DNA from: an uncultured bacterium
GTDB taxonomy: Bacteria > Bacillota > Clostridia > TANB77 > CAG-508
Assembly: GCA_905215935.1 (NCBI GenBank)
Contig: CAJMRY010000003.1
Location: 215,052 to 279,051, forward strand
Reading direction: 5' to 3'
Length of the DNA stretch: 64,000 bases
The stretch's first letter is position 1. Every line of letters begins with the position of its first letter. Below, one piece after another: positions 8,653 through 17,714 of this stretch. The notes below the pieces were generated by a model. It was not told where the DNA came from. It made no database searches and saw only the letters and a list, made by a program, of their open reading frames with translations. The translations under genes and the position numbers were made by a program.

Positions 8653-10852
8653 TTATTTCTTTCTATTAACTTCATAAATACTATCTATTTTTCTTAAAGC
8701 TTTTAAAATCTTGTTTAGTTCTTCTAAATTTTCTACCTCTACTGTTAATTCTGTTATAGCAATTCTTTCTTTATTAGCCCTAGAATTTATTCCAATTAAC
8801 TTACATTTGTTATTGCCAATTTCTTTTATTATGTCTGCTAATAGTCCATTTCTATCATTTGCATATATTTCTATATCTACACTATAAGAGGCCTTCTTCT
8901 CATTATACCAGTAAACATCTATCATTCTTCCATCTTGGCTAATTAAATCATTCATATTAACACAATCTTTGCGATGTACAGATACACCTCTTCCTCTTGT
9001 AATAAATCCAACTATTTCATCACCTGGAACAGGATTACAGCATTTTGAAAGTCTTACTAAACAATTATCAATGCCTTCTACCACAATTCCTACATTTGAA
9101 GGCTTTATCCTTTCTACTCTTTCTTTAGATAACTCTTGTAATTTTTCTTCTAAATTATCTGCATCATGATCTTTTCTATATTCTTCTAGCATTCTTGCAA
9201 TTACTTTACCAGCTGATATTGCTCCAAATCCTACGCTTGAGTACATATCATCTATAGTATTAAATTTATATCTATTTAGTGCAGCATTTATAAAGTCTGT
9301 TTTAAAGATTTCTGAGTAACTAATACCTAATCTTTTTATTTCTTTTTCTACTAAATCTTTACCTTTTACTATATTTTCTTCTCTTTGATTTTTCTTAAAC
9401 CAACCTTGGATTTTATTTTTTGCACTTGAACTTTTAACAAATTTTAACCAATCTCTACTTGGTCCTTTTGCTTGTTCTGATGTGATAATTTCTACAATAT
9501 CTCCATTATGAAGATGTGTAATAATTGGCATCATTTTACTATTTATCTTAGCTCCTGTCATATGATGTCCTATTTGTTCATGAATGTTATATGCAAAATC
9601 TATTGGTGTACTTCCTCTTGGTAATACTTTTATTTGACCCTTTGGAGTAAATACATATACCTCATCTTCAAATAATTCTGTTTTTAATGTATTTAAAAAT
9701 TCTTGTGGATCTTGCATATCTTTTTGCCATTCTAATGTTTCACGAAGCCATGCAAGTTTATCTTCATTTACAACAACAGATGTCTTTTTGTCTTTATTTG
9801 CTTCTTTATATGCCCAATGTGCAGCAATACCAAACTCTGCAATTCGATGCATATCCCATGTACGAATTTGTACTTCAAAAGGAGTACCTTTTGGACCAAT
9901 AAGTGTTGTATGTAAAGATTGATACATGTTTGGTTTTGGAACCGCTATATAATCTTTAAATCTGCCTGGCATAGGATTATATAATTCATGTACAACTCCT
10001 AAAGCTGCATAACAATCTTTTACAGAATTAACTAGAATTCTTAAAGCAAATAAATCATAGATTTGGTCTAAGTTTTTTCCATCTCTTTTCATTTTTCTAT
10101 ATATACTGTATAAATGTTTGGCTCTTCCTGTTATTTCTGCTTCAATTTTTTCTTTTTTTAATTCTAATTTTATATCATCCATTATTTTTTCAATGAATTC
10201 TAATCTCTGTTCTCTTTTTCTATCTATGCCTTCTACGATTTCTTTAAAGTCTTCTGGATATAAATATTTAAAAGATAAATCTTCAAGTTCCCATTTTAAA
10301 CTATACATACCAAGACGATTTGCAAGTGGAGCATATAAATCCATTGTTTCTTTTGCTATTGCTATTTGTCTATCTCTTTTAAGGAATTTTAGAGTTCTCA
10401 TGTTATGAAGTCTATCTGCAAGTTTTATTAATATAACTCTAATATCCTTTCCCATTGCTAAGAACATTTTTCTATAATTTTCTACTTGTTGTTCTTCGGC
10501 ACTTGTATAATTTAATTTTCCAAGTTTGGTTACTCCATCGACCATACCGAGCTATTTCTTCGCTAAACTCTTTTGAAATATCTCTTATAGTTACATCTGT
10601 ATCTTCTGCAACATCATGTAATAGTGCTGCACATATAGTGCTTTCATCAAGTTCCAAATTAGCTAGTATATATGCAACTTGCAAAGGATGTATAATATAT
10701 GGTTCACCAGATTTTCTTAATTGATCACCATGATGACTTTTAGCATATTCATAAGCTCTTGTAATTATCTTTATATCTGTTTTTCTTTTATTTTGCTTCA
10801 TTTTTTTTATAATATCATCTATTGTTACATCTTTTATCTCTGACACATACAT
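8653..10852 (-). CDS. relA: RelA/SpoT-type (p)ppGpp synthetase/hydrolase, read through one CGGT site
   Basis: Bifunctional stringent-response enzyme making and degrading (p)ppGpp. Read as one protein it has about 732 residues. The HD hydrolase domain has LLHDVAEDTDV near residue 75, the synthetase has YQSLHTT near 310, then come a TGS domain near 395-455 and a C-terminal ACT domain. The frame breaks at EEIA; reading CGGT (10549-10546, after GCT) as Gly gives EEIAGMVDGVTKL, the usual sequence at this place. The start is uncertain: ATG 10852 lies only two bases after AAGGAG, while an in-frame GTG at 10846 has ideal spacing. It is followed closely by the MBL hydrolase. Confidence 0.92.
10546..10549 (-). 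other. +1 recoding site CGGT in relA
   Basis: Preceding codon GCT. The shift restores EEIA-G-MVDGVTKL inside the hydrolase domain. Confidence 0.88.
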
Positions 10853-10959
10853 CACTCCTTATTTTGTTAATAGGTTTTACTATTAGACTAAAATTTTGGT
10901 TGTTTTTCATGTTATGATTTTAATTTTTGCATTATAGTTCTTTAAACTAATCTTTTTAT

Positions 10960-12648
10960 TTAGTATGACCTTCTAATATCTTTTAGATTTATTTGTACTT
11001 TATCTATCCCATTAAAACTATTAATCTCTAAGTTTCCAACTACATCTACTTTATCTCCAATTAAATAATCATTTGTATAATCTCCCATATTAAATCCAAT
11101 AGCATCGATAAGCATATTATCATCTTTTAATGTTAATTTTAAATGTTTTCCTTCAGATAAAGCTCTAATTGAATCTATTTTTAAATTCTTGTATAAGAAT
11201 AATGGCATTTTGTTGCCTTCTCCAAATGGTTCTAATAATTGTAATTCTTGAACTGCTTTTAAATTAATATCTTTTAAAGTAATCTCTTCATCTATATAAA
11301 TAATTGGAATAATTTTATCTATATCACTATTCTTAGCATATTCCTCAAATTGTTTTTTAAATTCTTCAAAATTATCTCTTTTCACTGTTATTCCAATAGC
11401 CATTGAATGCCCACCGAATTTTTCAATATATTTATCACATTTAGTTAGAGCCTCATGTAAATCAAAACCTGGAATACTTCTTCCAGAACCTTTTCCATCA
11501 CCTTGCTCCTCAAAGCAAATTAGTATACTTGGCTTAAAATACATATCTGTTACTTTTGAAGCAACAATTCCGATTACTCCATGATGCCAATTTTCATTTC
11601 CTAAAATAATGCAAGATTTATCTTTCTCACCTTTTTCTATTTTTTCAATTGCTTCAGCAAAAATTCTCTTTTCTTTGTCTTGTCTTTCTTTATTATATTC
11701 ATTTAATTTATTAGAAATATTTTTAGCTTCTTCTAAATCTTTTGTTAAAAATAATTTTAAAGCTTCTTCTTGATATCCCATTCTCCCACATGCATTAATT
11801 CTAGGTGCTACCCCAAAAGAAATAGTTATAGAATCAATCTTTTTATATCCTACTGTATCTAATAAAGTTTTAAGTCCCAAATTTCTAGTTACTTCTACTA
11901 ATTTAAGTCCAAGTTTTGCAATTACTCTATTTTCATCAACTAAAGGAACTATATCTGATATTGTTCCAACACATACCAAATCTAGATATTTTAAATATTC
12001 CTTTTCTTCTAATCCTAAACTAAAACCTATTGCTTGAATTAGTTTAAATACAACTCCAACACCTGCTAATTGATTAAATGGATATTTATTATCTTTTCTT
12101 TTAGCATCAACTACTGCTAAGGCATTTGGAATAGTTTCTGCTTGTTCGTGATGGTCTGTAATAATAGTCTCTATTCCTAAACTATTTGCATATTCAACTT
12201 CCTCTATTCCAGAAATTCCACAATCTACTGTAATCATTAAAGTATAGTTTTGTTTTGCAATTTCTTCAATCGCTTTTTTATTTAATCCATATCCTTCATC
12301 TAGTCTGTTTGGTATATATGTATCTGCTACAATTCCTCTATCTGCTAAAAACTGCTTTAATACAGTTATACTTGTAATCCCGTCTACATCATAATCTCCA
12401 TATATCATGATTTTTTCTTTTGTTTCAATTGCTTTTATAATTCTGTCTACTGCTATTTTCATGTCTGGCATTAGAAATGGATCGTGAAAATCATTTCTTG
12501 TAGGACTTAAAAACTTTTCTATATCTTCTTTCTTAGATATTTTTTTATTAGATAATATTGTTGCAAGTAATTTACTAACATTAAATTCATTTGCAATTTT
12601 TTCTACTTCTTCATTATTGTTATTATAACATTCCCATTTCTTGTTCAT
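10960..12648 (-). CDS. recJ: Single-stranded-DNA exonuclease RecJ
   Basis: 5'-3' exonuclease of the DHH phosphoesterase family used in recombination and repair, 562 residues, close to the usual length. YGDYDVDGITS near residue 83, TVDCGISG near 140, the signature DHH in IITDHHEQ near 160 and GRMGYQEEA near 290 are the metal-binding motifs. C-terminal KFGGHSMAIG matches the DHHA1 domain. This gene holds a useful control: KFGG is written TTC GGT, so the letters TCGGT occur in frame with no shift. ATG follows GGGGAGAAATAT. Confidence 0.93.
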   Translation of the reverse strand: MNKKWECYNNNNEEVEKIANEFNVSKLLATILSNKKISKKEDIEKFLSPTRNDFHDPFLMPDMKIAVDRIIKAIETKEKIMIYGDYDVDGITSITVLKQFLADRGIVADTYIPNRLDEGYGLNKKAIEEIAKQNYTLMITVDCGISGIEEVEYANSLGIETIITDHHEQAETIPNALAVVDAKRKDNKYPFNQLAGVGVVFKLIQAIGFSLGLEEKEYLKYLDLVCVGTISDIVPLVDENRVIAKLGLKLVEVTRNLGLKTLLDTVGYKKIDSITISFGVAPRINACGRMGYQEEALKLFLTKDLEEAKNISNKLNEYNKERQDKEKRIFAEAIEKIEKGEKDKSCIILGNENWHHGVIGIVASKVTDMYFKPSILICFEEQGDGKGSGRSIPGFDLHEALTKCDKYIEKFGGHSMAIGITVKRDNFEEFKKQFEEYAKNSDIDKIIPIIYIDEEITLKDINLKAVQELQLLEPFGEGNKMPLFLYKNLKIDSIRALSEGKHLKLTLKDDNMLIDAIGFNMGDYTNDYLIGDKVDVVGNLEINSFNGIDKVQINLKDIRRSY

Positions 12649-12740
12649 ATATTTCTCCCCATTTTTTAAATTTACCCTATTGTATACTATTTTATTTGTT
12701 TTTTAAAGAGTATTTTGAAAAAAAGGTGAATAAGTACAAA

Positions 12741-12772
12741 AAAGACCTCGGGTTCGTAGGTTATCCGAGGTA
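12741..12772 (-). terminator. Terminator of the phosphoesterase gene
   Basis: On the minus strand a 7-bp GC-rich stem ACCTCGG / CCGAGGT is followed by CTTTTTT, about 100 bp after the phosphoesterase stop. Confidence 0.75.
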
Positions 12773-12866
12773 CAATCTACTATAGATAGTATATATTTAA
12801 ATTTATACTTATCCATTCAAATCACTTGATTTTTGCACTATTTTTTTACTTCAATTTTGTAATATT

Positions 12867-13682
12867 TTAAATTACTATATGGTGTTCTACAACATCAACT
12901 TTTTCATTCTCTAAATTGACTTCAAAATACACTCCATCTGGTATCCCATTACTATTTATATCTTCTACTAAAGAACCTAATAAATAATAATTTATTCCAT
13001 CTTCATTAATCTTTTTAGTCCAATGTTGATGTCCTGAAAAAACTGCAATTATATTATTATTTTCTTTTATTATTTGTTTTAATTCTTCTCTATTTTCGAA
13101 CACAGCATACTCTGGTTTTTCTTCAAACCAATAATTACCTTTCATATCATCTTCTGCAATACCAAAATGTGAGAAAATCATACACGGAAGTTTATTTTCT
13201 TGTAAATCTTTTTGTAACCATTTTAAGTCTTCTTTTGAAATGAATCTTGTTTTATTCACTCCACCATTTATATCTCCCATATTAACCTCCACATCACTGC
13301 CTAATAATACTAAGTGATAACCATTAATATTTATAGAAAATGTAGAATGTTCGTAACCCAAAATTTCTTCTACTTCCCTTCTGGATTCCATTGTTGCTAA
13401 ATCGTGATTACCAATTAATGAATAAAAGGGAAATTTTATATTATTAAATTGTTCACAAATATATTTTATATTCTCCAAATTCTTATCATGATTTCTAGTA
13501 TCTTGAATTAAATCTCCAAGATGTATACATACATCTGGCTTATATTTATTATTAATTTCACCAGTTAATTTATTTAGTATTGATACTGCAAGCTCAGTTA
13601 TTTTCCTTTTATTTCTTGGCTCTGTTCCTATATCTAAGTAATGAATATCTGAAAATATAATAATTTTACATTTTTGATTCAT
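12867..13682 (-). CDS. Calcineurin-like metallophosphoesterase
   Basis: Two-metal phosphoesterase of 271 residues. All family motifs can be seen in order: FSDIHYLD near residue 10, HLGDLIQD near 55, LIGNHDLA near 88, FSHFG near 165 and SGHQHW near 218. The substrate is not predictable; such enzymes act on nucleotides, phosphodiesters or phosphoproteins. There is no signal peptide, so it is probably cytosolic. It is 38 bp downstream of the aldo/keto reductase-like gene and may be cotranscribed with it. The ATG follows AAAAGGGGAATTTTA. Confidence 0.85.
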   Translation of the reverse strand: MNQKCKIIIFSDIHYLDIGTEPRNKRKITELAVSILNKLTGEINNKYKPDVCIHLGDLIQDTRNHDKNLENIKYICEQFNNIKFPFYSLIGNHDLATMESRREVEEILGYEHSTFSININGYHLVLLGSDVEVNMGDINGGVNKTRFISKEDLKWLQKDLQENKLPCMIFSHFGIAEDDMKGNYWFEEKPEYAVFENREELKQIIKENNNIIAVFSGHQHWTKKINEDGINYYLLGSLVEDINSNGIPDGVYFEVNLENEKVDVVEHHIVI

Positions 13683-13720
13683 TAAAATTCCCCTTTTATT
13701 TTACTTTTTATTCATGTATT

Positions 13721-14593
13721 TTAGTCTATTTTAAATTGACTCGCTAATTTATCAATTGTAATTCCACCTTCGTTTTTCCAGTCAATATCAATACATTCAA
13801 ATCTTTTATCTTGAAAACTATTAAGTGCTTCTATATCATTGCTATCAAGAGAAAAATTTAATGCTTCTATATTATTATCTATATTTTTTATTGTATTTGT
13901 TTTTATAATTGTATTTAAATCTTTTGCTTTTACTAACCAATTAAGTAATATTTGATTTTGAGTCTTATTATATTTTTTAGCCATTTCAACTAAAAATGGA
14001 TAATTCATTTTCATTATATTATTTCTTCTTAAAGCTTGATAGCATACAAATTTAATATCATTTTCTTTGCAAAAATTGATTAATCCTACATTCTCATTAT
14101 ATTTACATTCTAAATTATATACACCTTCAAAACTAAACAATTTGAAATTTTTTTGAATTTCTTTTAATGTTTCTAAGTTAACATTACTTGCAGATAAATA
14201 TCTTACCTTACCTTTTTTAACTAATCTATCCATTTCTTCATAAGTTTCTAATAAAGGAATCTTTGAGGCATAAGATACATGAACTTGAAGTGCATCTACA
14301 TAATCAATGTTCATTCTTTTTAAATATTCATCTAATTGTTTTTCTATATCTTCTCTTTTCTCTATATATGGTTCTAAATGACATGTAAGAAATATATTAT
14401 CCTTATTTACTTCTTTAAAAAAATTATATAAAAAATCTACCACATTATAATTATCATATATTAGGCTTGTACTCATAAAATTCTGGCCTTTATCTACTGA
14501 ATATAGTAATGATTTTAGAGTATTTTCTTTATTCTCTAAATCAAGTTTATATGTTCCAATTCCTATCGGATTAATTTCACTTTTTTGTATCAT
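13721..14593 (-). CDS. Aldo/keto reductase-like protein with altered catalytic residues
   Basis: A 290-residue (beta/alpha)8 protein that aligns by eye with aldo/keto reductases: N-terminal PIGIGTYKLD, VDALQVHVSY in the middle, RYLSASNVNLETL near residue 133 and a C-terminal NADPH-type region (TIIKTNTIKNIDNN). Two of the four classical catalytic positions look different. The usual D-T-A-x-x-Y reads S-T-S-L-I-Y near residue 41, and the lysine expected in F-x-T-x-K is replaced in FLTCHLEP. The Tyr and the later His remain. It may be a redox enzyme with changed chemistry or a non-catalytic relative. No frameshift is present. Confidence 0.75.
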   Translation of the reverse strand: MIQKSEINPIGIGTYKLDLENKENTLKSLLYSVDKGQNFMSTSLIYDNYNVVDFLYNFFKEVNKDNIFLTCHLEPYIEKREDIEKQLDEYLKRMNIDYVDALQVHVSYASKIPLLETYEEMDRLVKKGKVRYLSASNVNLETLKEIQKNFKLFSFEGVYNLECKYNENVGLINFCKENDIKFVCYQALRRNNIMKMNYPFLVEMAKKYNKTQNQILLNWLVKAKDLNTIIKTNTIKNIDNNIEALNFSLDSNDIEALNSFQDKRFECIDIDWKNEGGITIDKLASQFKID

Positions 14594-14703
14594 TTCTTTA
14601 TTTTCCTCTCTATTTAATAGTTTTTATCACAAATAAAGTAAAATAAATATATACATATCTCTTTTATTATTTGTAATAATTAAACCTTTAATTTGTAACA
14701 AAT

Positions 14704-15264
14704 CTATATATTTTCTGTTTTATAGACTTCAAAATAGTTAACATTATAAAGTTTATGAATATCTTCTGTCCCCATTACTACTACTCGATTATTTTCTAAG
14801 CCTAATACTTTTAAAATTGATTCTATTGTATATCCTTCATCTTCAATATATTCTACATCAATTTCCAAAAATGGTGGAATTGCTGGAAACTTGTCAATAT
14901 CAAAATCAATTTTTCCTAATTCATAAGATATTCTATGTGCTTTTACATTACTTATTGGATTAAGACCTAATTCAGAAAAAAAGTCCATAGTTTCTTTCAA
15001 TCTACTAGTTTTAAATTTTATTCCTTTTTTAGACTCTGGATCACTTTGGTTAACATGCATTGTAACTTTAATATTTCCTTCATCAGTAATTCTAATAAGT
15101 TTATCTTTCTTATTTAGAAAATATTTATCCAAAGTATCTAATGCTATAATTGTTCTAGTATCATTATATACTTCATTTGCACCAATTTCTTTTAGTTTTT
15201 CAATTAAATTATCAATATCTAAAACTTTAATTTCATGTTCTTTATATTCACTTAAATCCTTCAT
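14704..15264 (-). CDS. CYTH-domain protein (CyaB/triphosphatase-like)
   Basis: A 186-residue protein with the CYTH triphosphate-tunnel fold. It shows an N-terminal HEIKVLDID (variant of E-x-E-x-K), KLIRITDEGNIKVTMHV near residue 75, and acidic FLEIDVEYIE near 145. The family includes inorganic and thiamine triphosphatases and class IV adenylate cyclases; bacterial CyaB-like members are mostly triphosphatases, which I infer here. ATG follows GAGGTGTTTT. It has no obvious operon partner. Confidence 0.8.
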   Translation of the reverse strand: MKDLSEYKEHEIKVLDIDNLIEKLKEIGANEVYNDTRTIIALDTLDKYFLNKKDKLIRITDEGNIKVTMHVNQSDPESKKGIKFKTSRLKETMDFFSELGLNPISNVKAHRISYELGKIDFDIDKFPAIPPFLEIDVEYIEDEGYTIESILKVLGLENNRVVVMGTEDIHKLYNVNYFEVYKTENI

Positions 15265-15389
15265 AAAACACCTCTATCTCACTTTATTTAAGAAATTATA
15301 TCATGTTTAAAAAAAACTACAAGTATTTTTAAAACTTAATTCTAATAACAGTTATTATTTAGTAACATTTTTAATGTATATTATAAAAA

Positions 15390-15427
15390 AATAGAATAGT
15401 AAATTATATATACTATTCTATTTTTTA
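15390..15427. terminator. Bidirectional-looking hairpin between CYTH and lipoprotein genes
   Basis: AATAGAATAGTA and TACTATTCTATT form a 12-bp stem with flanking A and T runs. It could end the minus-strand lipoprotein transcript. The rest of the gap shows nothing else. Confidence 0.55.
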
Positions 15428-15550
15428 TAATTATATAATCTGTTAATAATATCTTACATTTATGTTATTCTTCTATTTAATTAAATATATTAATCTCATC
15501 TCCAAAATAATAGATTCCATTTTTATATTTTGCAAATATTAAAATTGATT

Positions 15551-16132
15551 TTATATTATATCAATTATATCTTTATTTATTTCAACAATTATTAAAACTC
15601 CACTCATATCACAAGTTCCAATCTCAGGTTTTATAATTCTATAATTAACTTTAATTTTGTCTTCATCTATTATACTTGCATTAATAAACTGTACTTCATC
15701 TGATCCACTAGTTTTCTCAACATATTGTATAGCTAATGAATTTTCTTGAAAAAAATTATTATCATATTGTGTTAATAATTTGTCTAATCTACCATATAAT
15801 ATATTGCCTTGTTCATCATAAGTATAGTTATTATATTTATGGCAATAATCTTCTAAAGATTCATAATTAGTTATTATTATTTTATCATCTAAAGAAGTCA
15901 TATTAGAAATAAATCCAGAATAAAATGTATATCCATACAAATCTTTATTCTTTTGTTCAGGAGTATTGTTTTTGTTATTTTTTTCTTCTCTTTCCTTATT
16001 ATACTCTTCATTATCATGTTTTTCAGTCACATTGTCATTATATCGATTATCTTTTGTACTTTGTATGTATATAGTAAATGTGCATCCTATAATAATTATA
16101 AATAACATTGCATATAAAATCTTTTTCTTCAT
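15551..16132 (-). CDS. Putative lipoprotein of unknown function
   Basis: A 193-residue protein with a short positive N-terminus, one hydrophobic segment and IIGC at residues 14-17, which fits a lipobox. A charged Asn/Lys/Glu-rich linker (about residues 28-65) leads to a soluble domain of about 125 residues. I do not recognise that domain. It is probably exported and tethered outside the membrane. The ATG follows GGAGGCAAATAAA. No frameshift or rare codon stands out. Confidence 0.6.
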   Translation of the reverse strand: MKKKILYAMLFIIIIGCTFTIYIQSTKDNRYNDNVTEKHDNEEYNKEREEKNNKNNTPEQKNKDLYGYTFYSGFISNMTSLDDKIIITNYESLEDYCHKYNNYTYDEQGNILYGRLDKLLTQYDNNFFQENSLAIQYVEKTSGSDEVQFINASIIDEDKIKVNYRIIKPEIGTCDMSGVLIIVEINKDIIDII

Positions 16133-16258
16133 TTTATTTGCCTCCTTTAATTCTATCTATTATTTAGATGCTTTTACTATTCAATTTTGTTGGCTTTTTG
16201 TAATTTTTTATATAATTTATTAGAACCATCCTTACCCTAAATAGCTTTTGAACATACA

Positions 16259-16957
16259 TTAAATTATGCAAATAATACAATAAATAACAACCTTCAAAAT
16301 GCAATTTGCAAACACTTGAAAATTCACTAGCTTAATTCCAATTTTATTAATTATATCATAATTTTTCATAACTATATCTAATTCTTCTTTTTTAATAACA
16401 TCACTTTTTTCTATGTATTCTTTGGCAACATATGGAGCTCTAGTCATTGCATCTGTTTCTAAATAGCTTCTTACTTTATAATAAATAAAACTAAAAAGTG
16501 TTAATATAACTACATGTAACATTGGGTTTGAAAGTTTATTAAATAAAGTTAATAAACAAATACAAACAAAATATAATAAATAAAAATTAGAATATATAAA
16601 ATTAAACATTAATATGCGTCTATTTTGAGTAGAATGTATACATTCATGAGCTATTGTTTGAACTCTTGTAAAAGATTCTTTTATGTTTGCAATACTGATT
16701 GTATTAGTTATAGCAATATATAAACTCGCTTTAGCATTTTTGTCTTCTACAATTTTAACATCCCCATTATTGTTTATCTGTTTTAAAATGTCTTCACATA
16801 TTTCTTTATTTTCTGGCAATTTATCTGTAATATTATTTAACTCTTTCGAAAATCCTATTTCTTTTATTTTTTTCATATCTTTTATTTTTATTTGATAAAT
16901 AAATGCTAAAAAAACCAAACAAATTAAACTTATACTTATAATAAAAATATACTCCAT
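16259..16957 (-). CDS. Membrane protein with HExxH zinc-peptidase motif
   Basis: A 232-residue protein with an N-terminal membrane helix, a soluble stretch containing AHECIHSTQ near residue 88 (the H-E-x-x-H zinc-binding and catalytic motif), then two central helices and a C-terminal helix. The layout resembles small membrane zinc peptidases such as YugP-like proteins, but the sequence is divergent and the third ligand is not clear. It lies beside a REP pair. The function is inferred only from the motif. Confidence 0.6.
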   Translation of the reverse strand: MEYIFIISISLICLVFLAFIYQIKIKDMKKIKEIGFSKELNNITDKLPENKEICEDILKQINNNGDVKIVEDKNAKASLYIAITNTISIANIKESFTRVQTIAHECIHSTQNRRILMFNFIYSNFYLLYFVCICLLTLFNKLSNPMLHVVILTLFSFIYYKVRSYLETDAMTRAPYVAKEYIEKSDVIKKEELDIVMKNYDIINKIGIKLVNFQVFANCILKVVIYCIICII

Positions 16958-16999
16958 AATAAAAAACCTCTTTTCTTTTTATCATCTTATTTGCTTTGC

Positions 17000-17227
17000 C
17001 CAAAAGGTGCCAAAAGGGACGGGGCATTTTGACAATTTTTTAATTTCCTCATATAACATAACATTTATATATGTATAAGTATTGCAATCTATATTTAAAT
17101 AATTGCAATAAAATGTCATTTTACCTAATCATTATACTAAGCTAAACAACGTTTTATTTCCCTCATACATTTTATACAGTAAGTTAAAATATTGTCAAAA
17201 TGCCCCGTCCCTTTTGGCACCTTTTGG
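17000..17227. repeat. REP-type inverted repeat pair, 36-bp arms
   Basis: Perfect 36-base inverted arms at 17000-17035 and 17192-17227 enclose about 156 AT-rich bases without a gene. The arm core GGGACGGGGCATTTTG matches the hisS pair and the tandem copies nearby. It stands out by GC content. Confidence 0.85.
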
Positions 17228-17232
17228 AATTC

Positions 17233-17571
17233 TTAAATTAATACATCTTTTATTGATTCTGCAATAATTTTATTTACATCAGCAATCATTACATTGAATT
17301 TTACTTCTAAATCGAAATATTCTTTTATATCACTATTTTTAACTAATATATCATATAACTCTTGTAATTTTTTTATTTTCTCTTGGTCTTCTGCTCTTGC
17401 TTTTATTGAAAGAACTTGTGCTTCATATCTTACTTTTTCAAATTCATCAATTTTTGCTTTTAATTCTGGATTTTCATTTATCTTTTGTCTTGCTAATTTA
17501 TATTCTTTATATTCTTTTGATTCTTTAATTTCATAAGCAAGCTTATTAGCTATATCATATACATTGTTCAT
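17233..17571 (-). CDS. YlbF family protein
   Basis: A 112-residue all-helical protein matching the YlbF/YmcA family: acidic N-terminus, LARQKINENPELKAKIDEF near residue 25, coiled-coil middle, and a C-terminal helix ending in a hydrophobic patch. In Bacillus the YlbF-YmcA-YaaT complex promotes RNase Y activity, competence and sporulation; that role is known for the family and not shown here. It is preceded by GGAGGTCGTTT and flanked on both sides by REP elements. Confidence 0.85.
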   Translation of the reverse strand: MNNVYDIANKLAYEIKESKEYKEYKLARQKINENPELKAKIDEFEKVRYEAQVLSIKARAEDQEKIKKLQELYDILVKNSDIKEYFDLEVKFNVMIADVNKIIAESIKDVLI

Positions 17572-17654
17572 AAACGACCTCCATATTGTCTTTATTATTG
17601 TAAATAAAGTCTTAATTTATTTTTCTATAAAAATGTTCTAGTTTATTTTTAATA

Positions 17655-17712
17655 TTGCCAAAATGCCCCGTCCCTTTTGACATTGCCAAAATGCCCCGTC
17701 CCTTTTGACACT
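17655..17712. repeat. Tandem direct copies of the REP core
   Basis: Two direct copies of a 28-base unit (ATTGCCAAAATGCCCCGTCC and following) lie head to tail between ylbF and the glycosyltransferase gene. They share the core of the other two REP loci but in direct rather than inverted order. Confidence 0.85.
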
Positions 17713-17714
17713 TT

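Noticed and set aside
12741..12772. CCGAG string as a further recoding site
   Set aside because: It lies in a terminator stem between genes. The CCGAGG at about 54132 is likewise intergenic with no frame across it.
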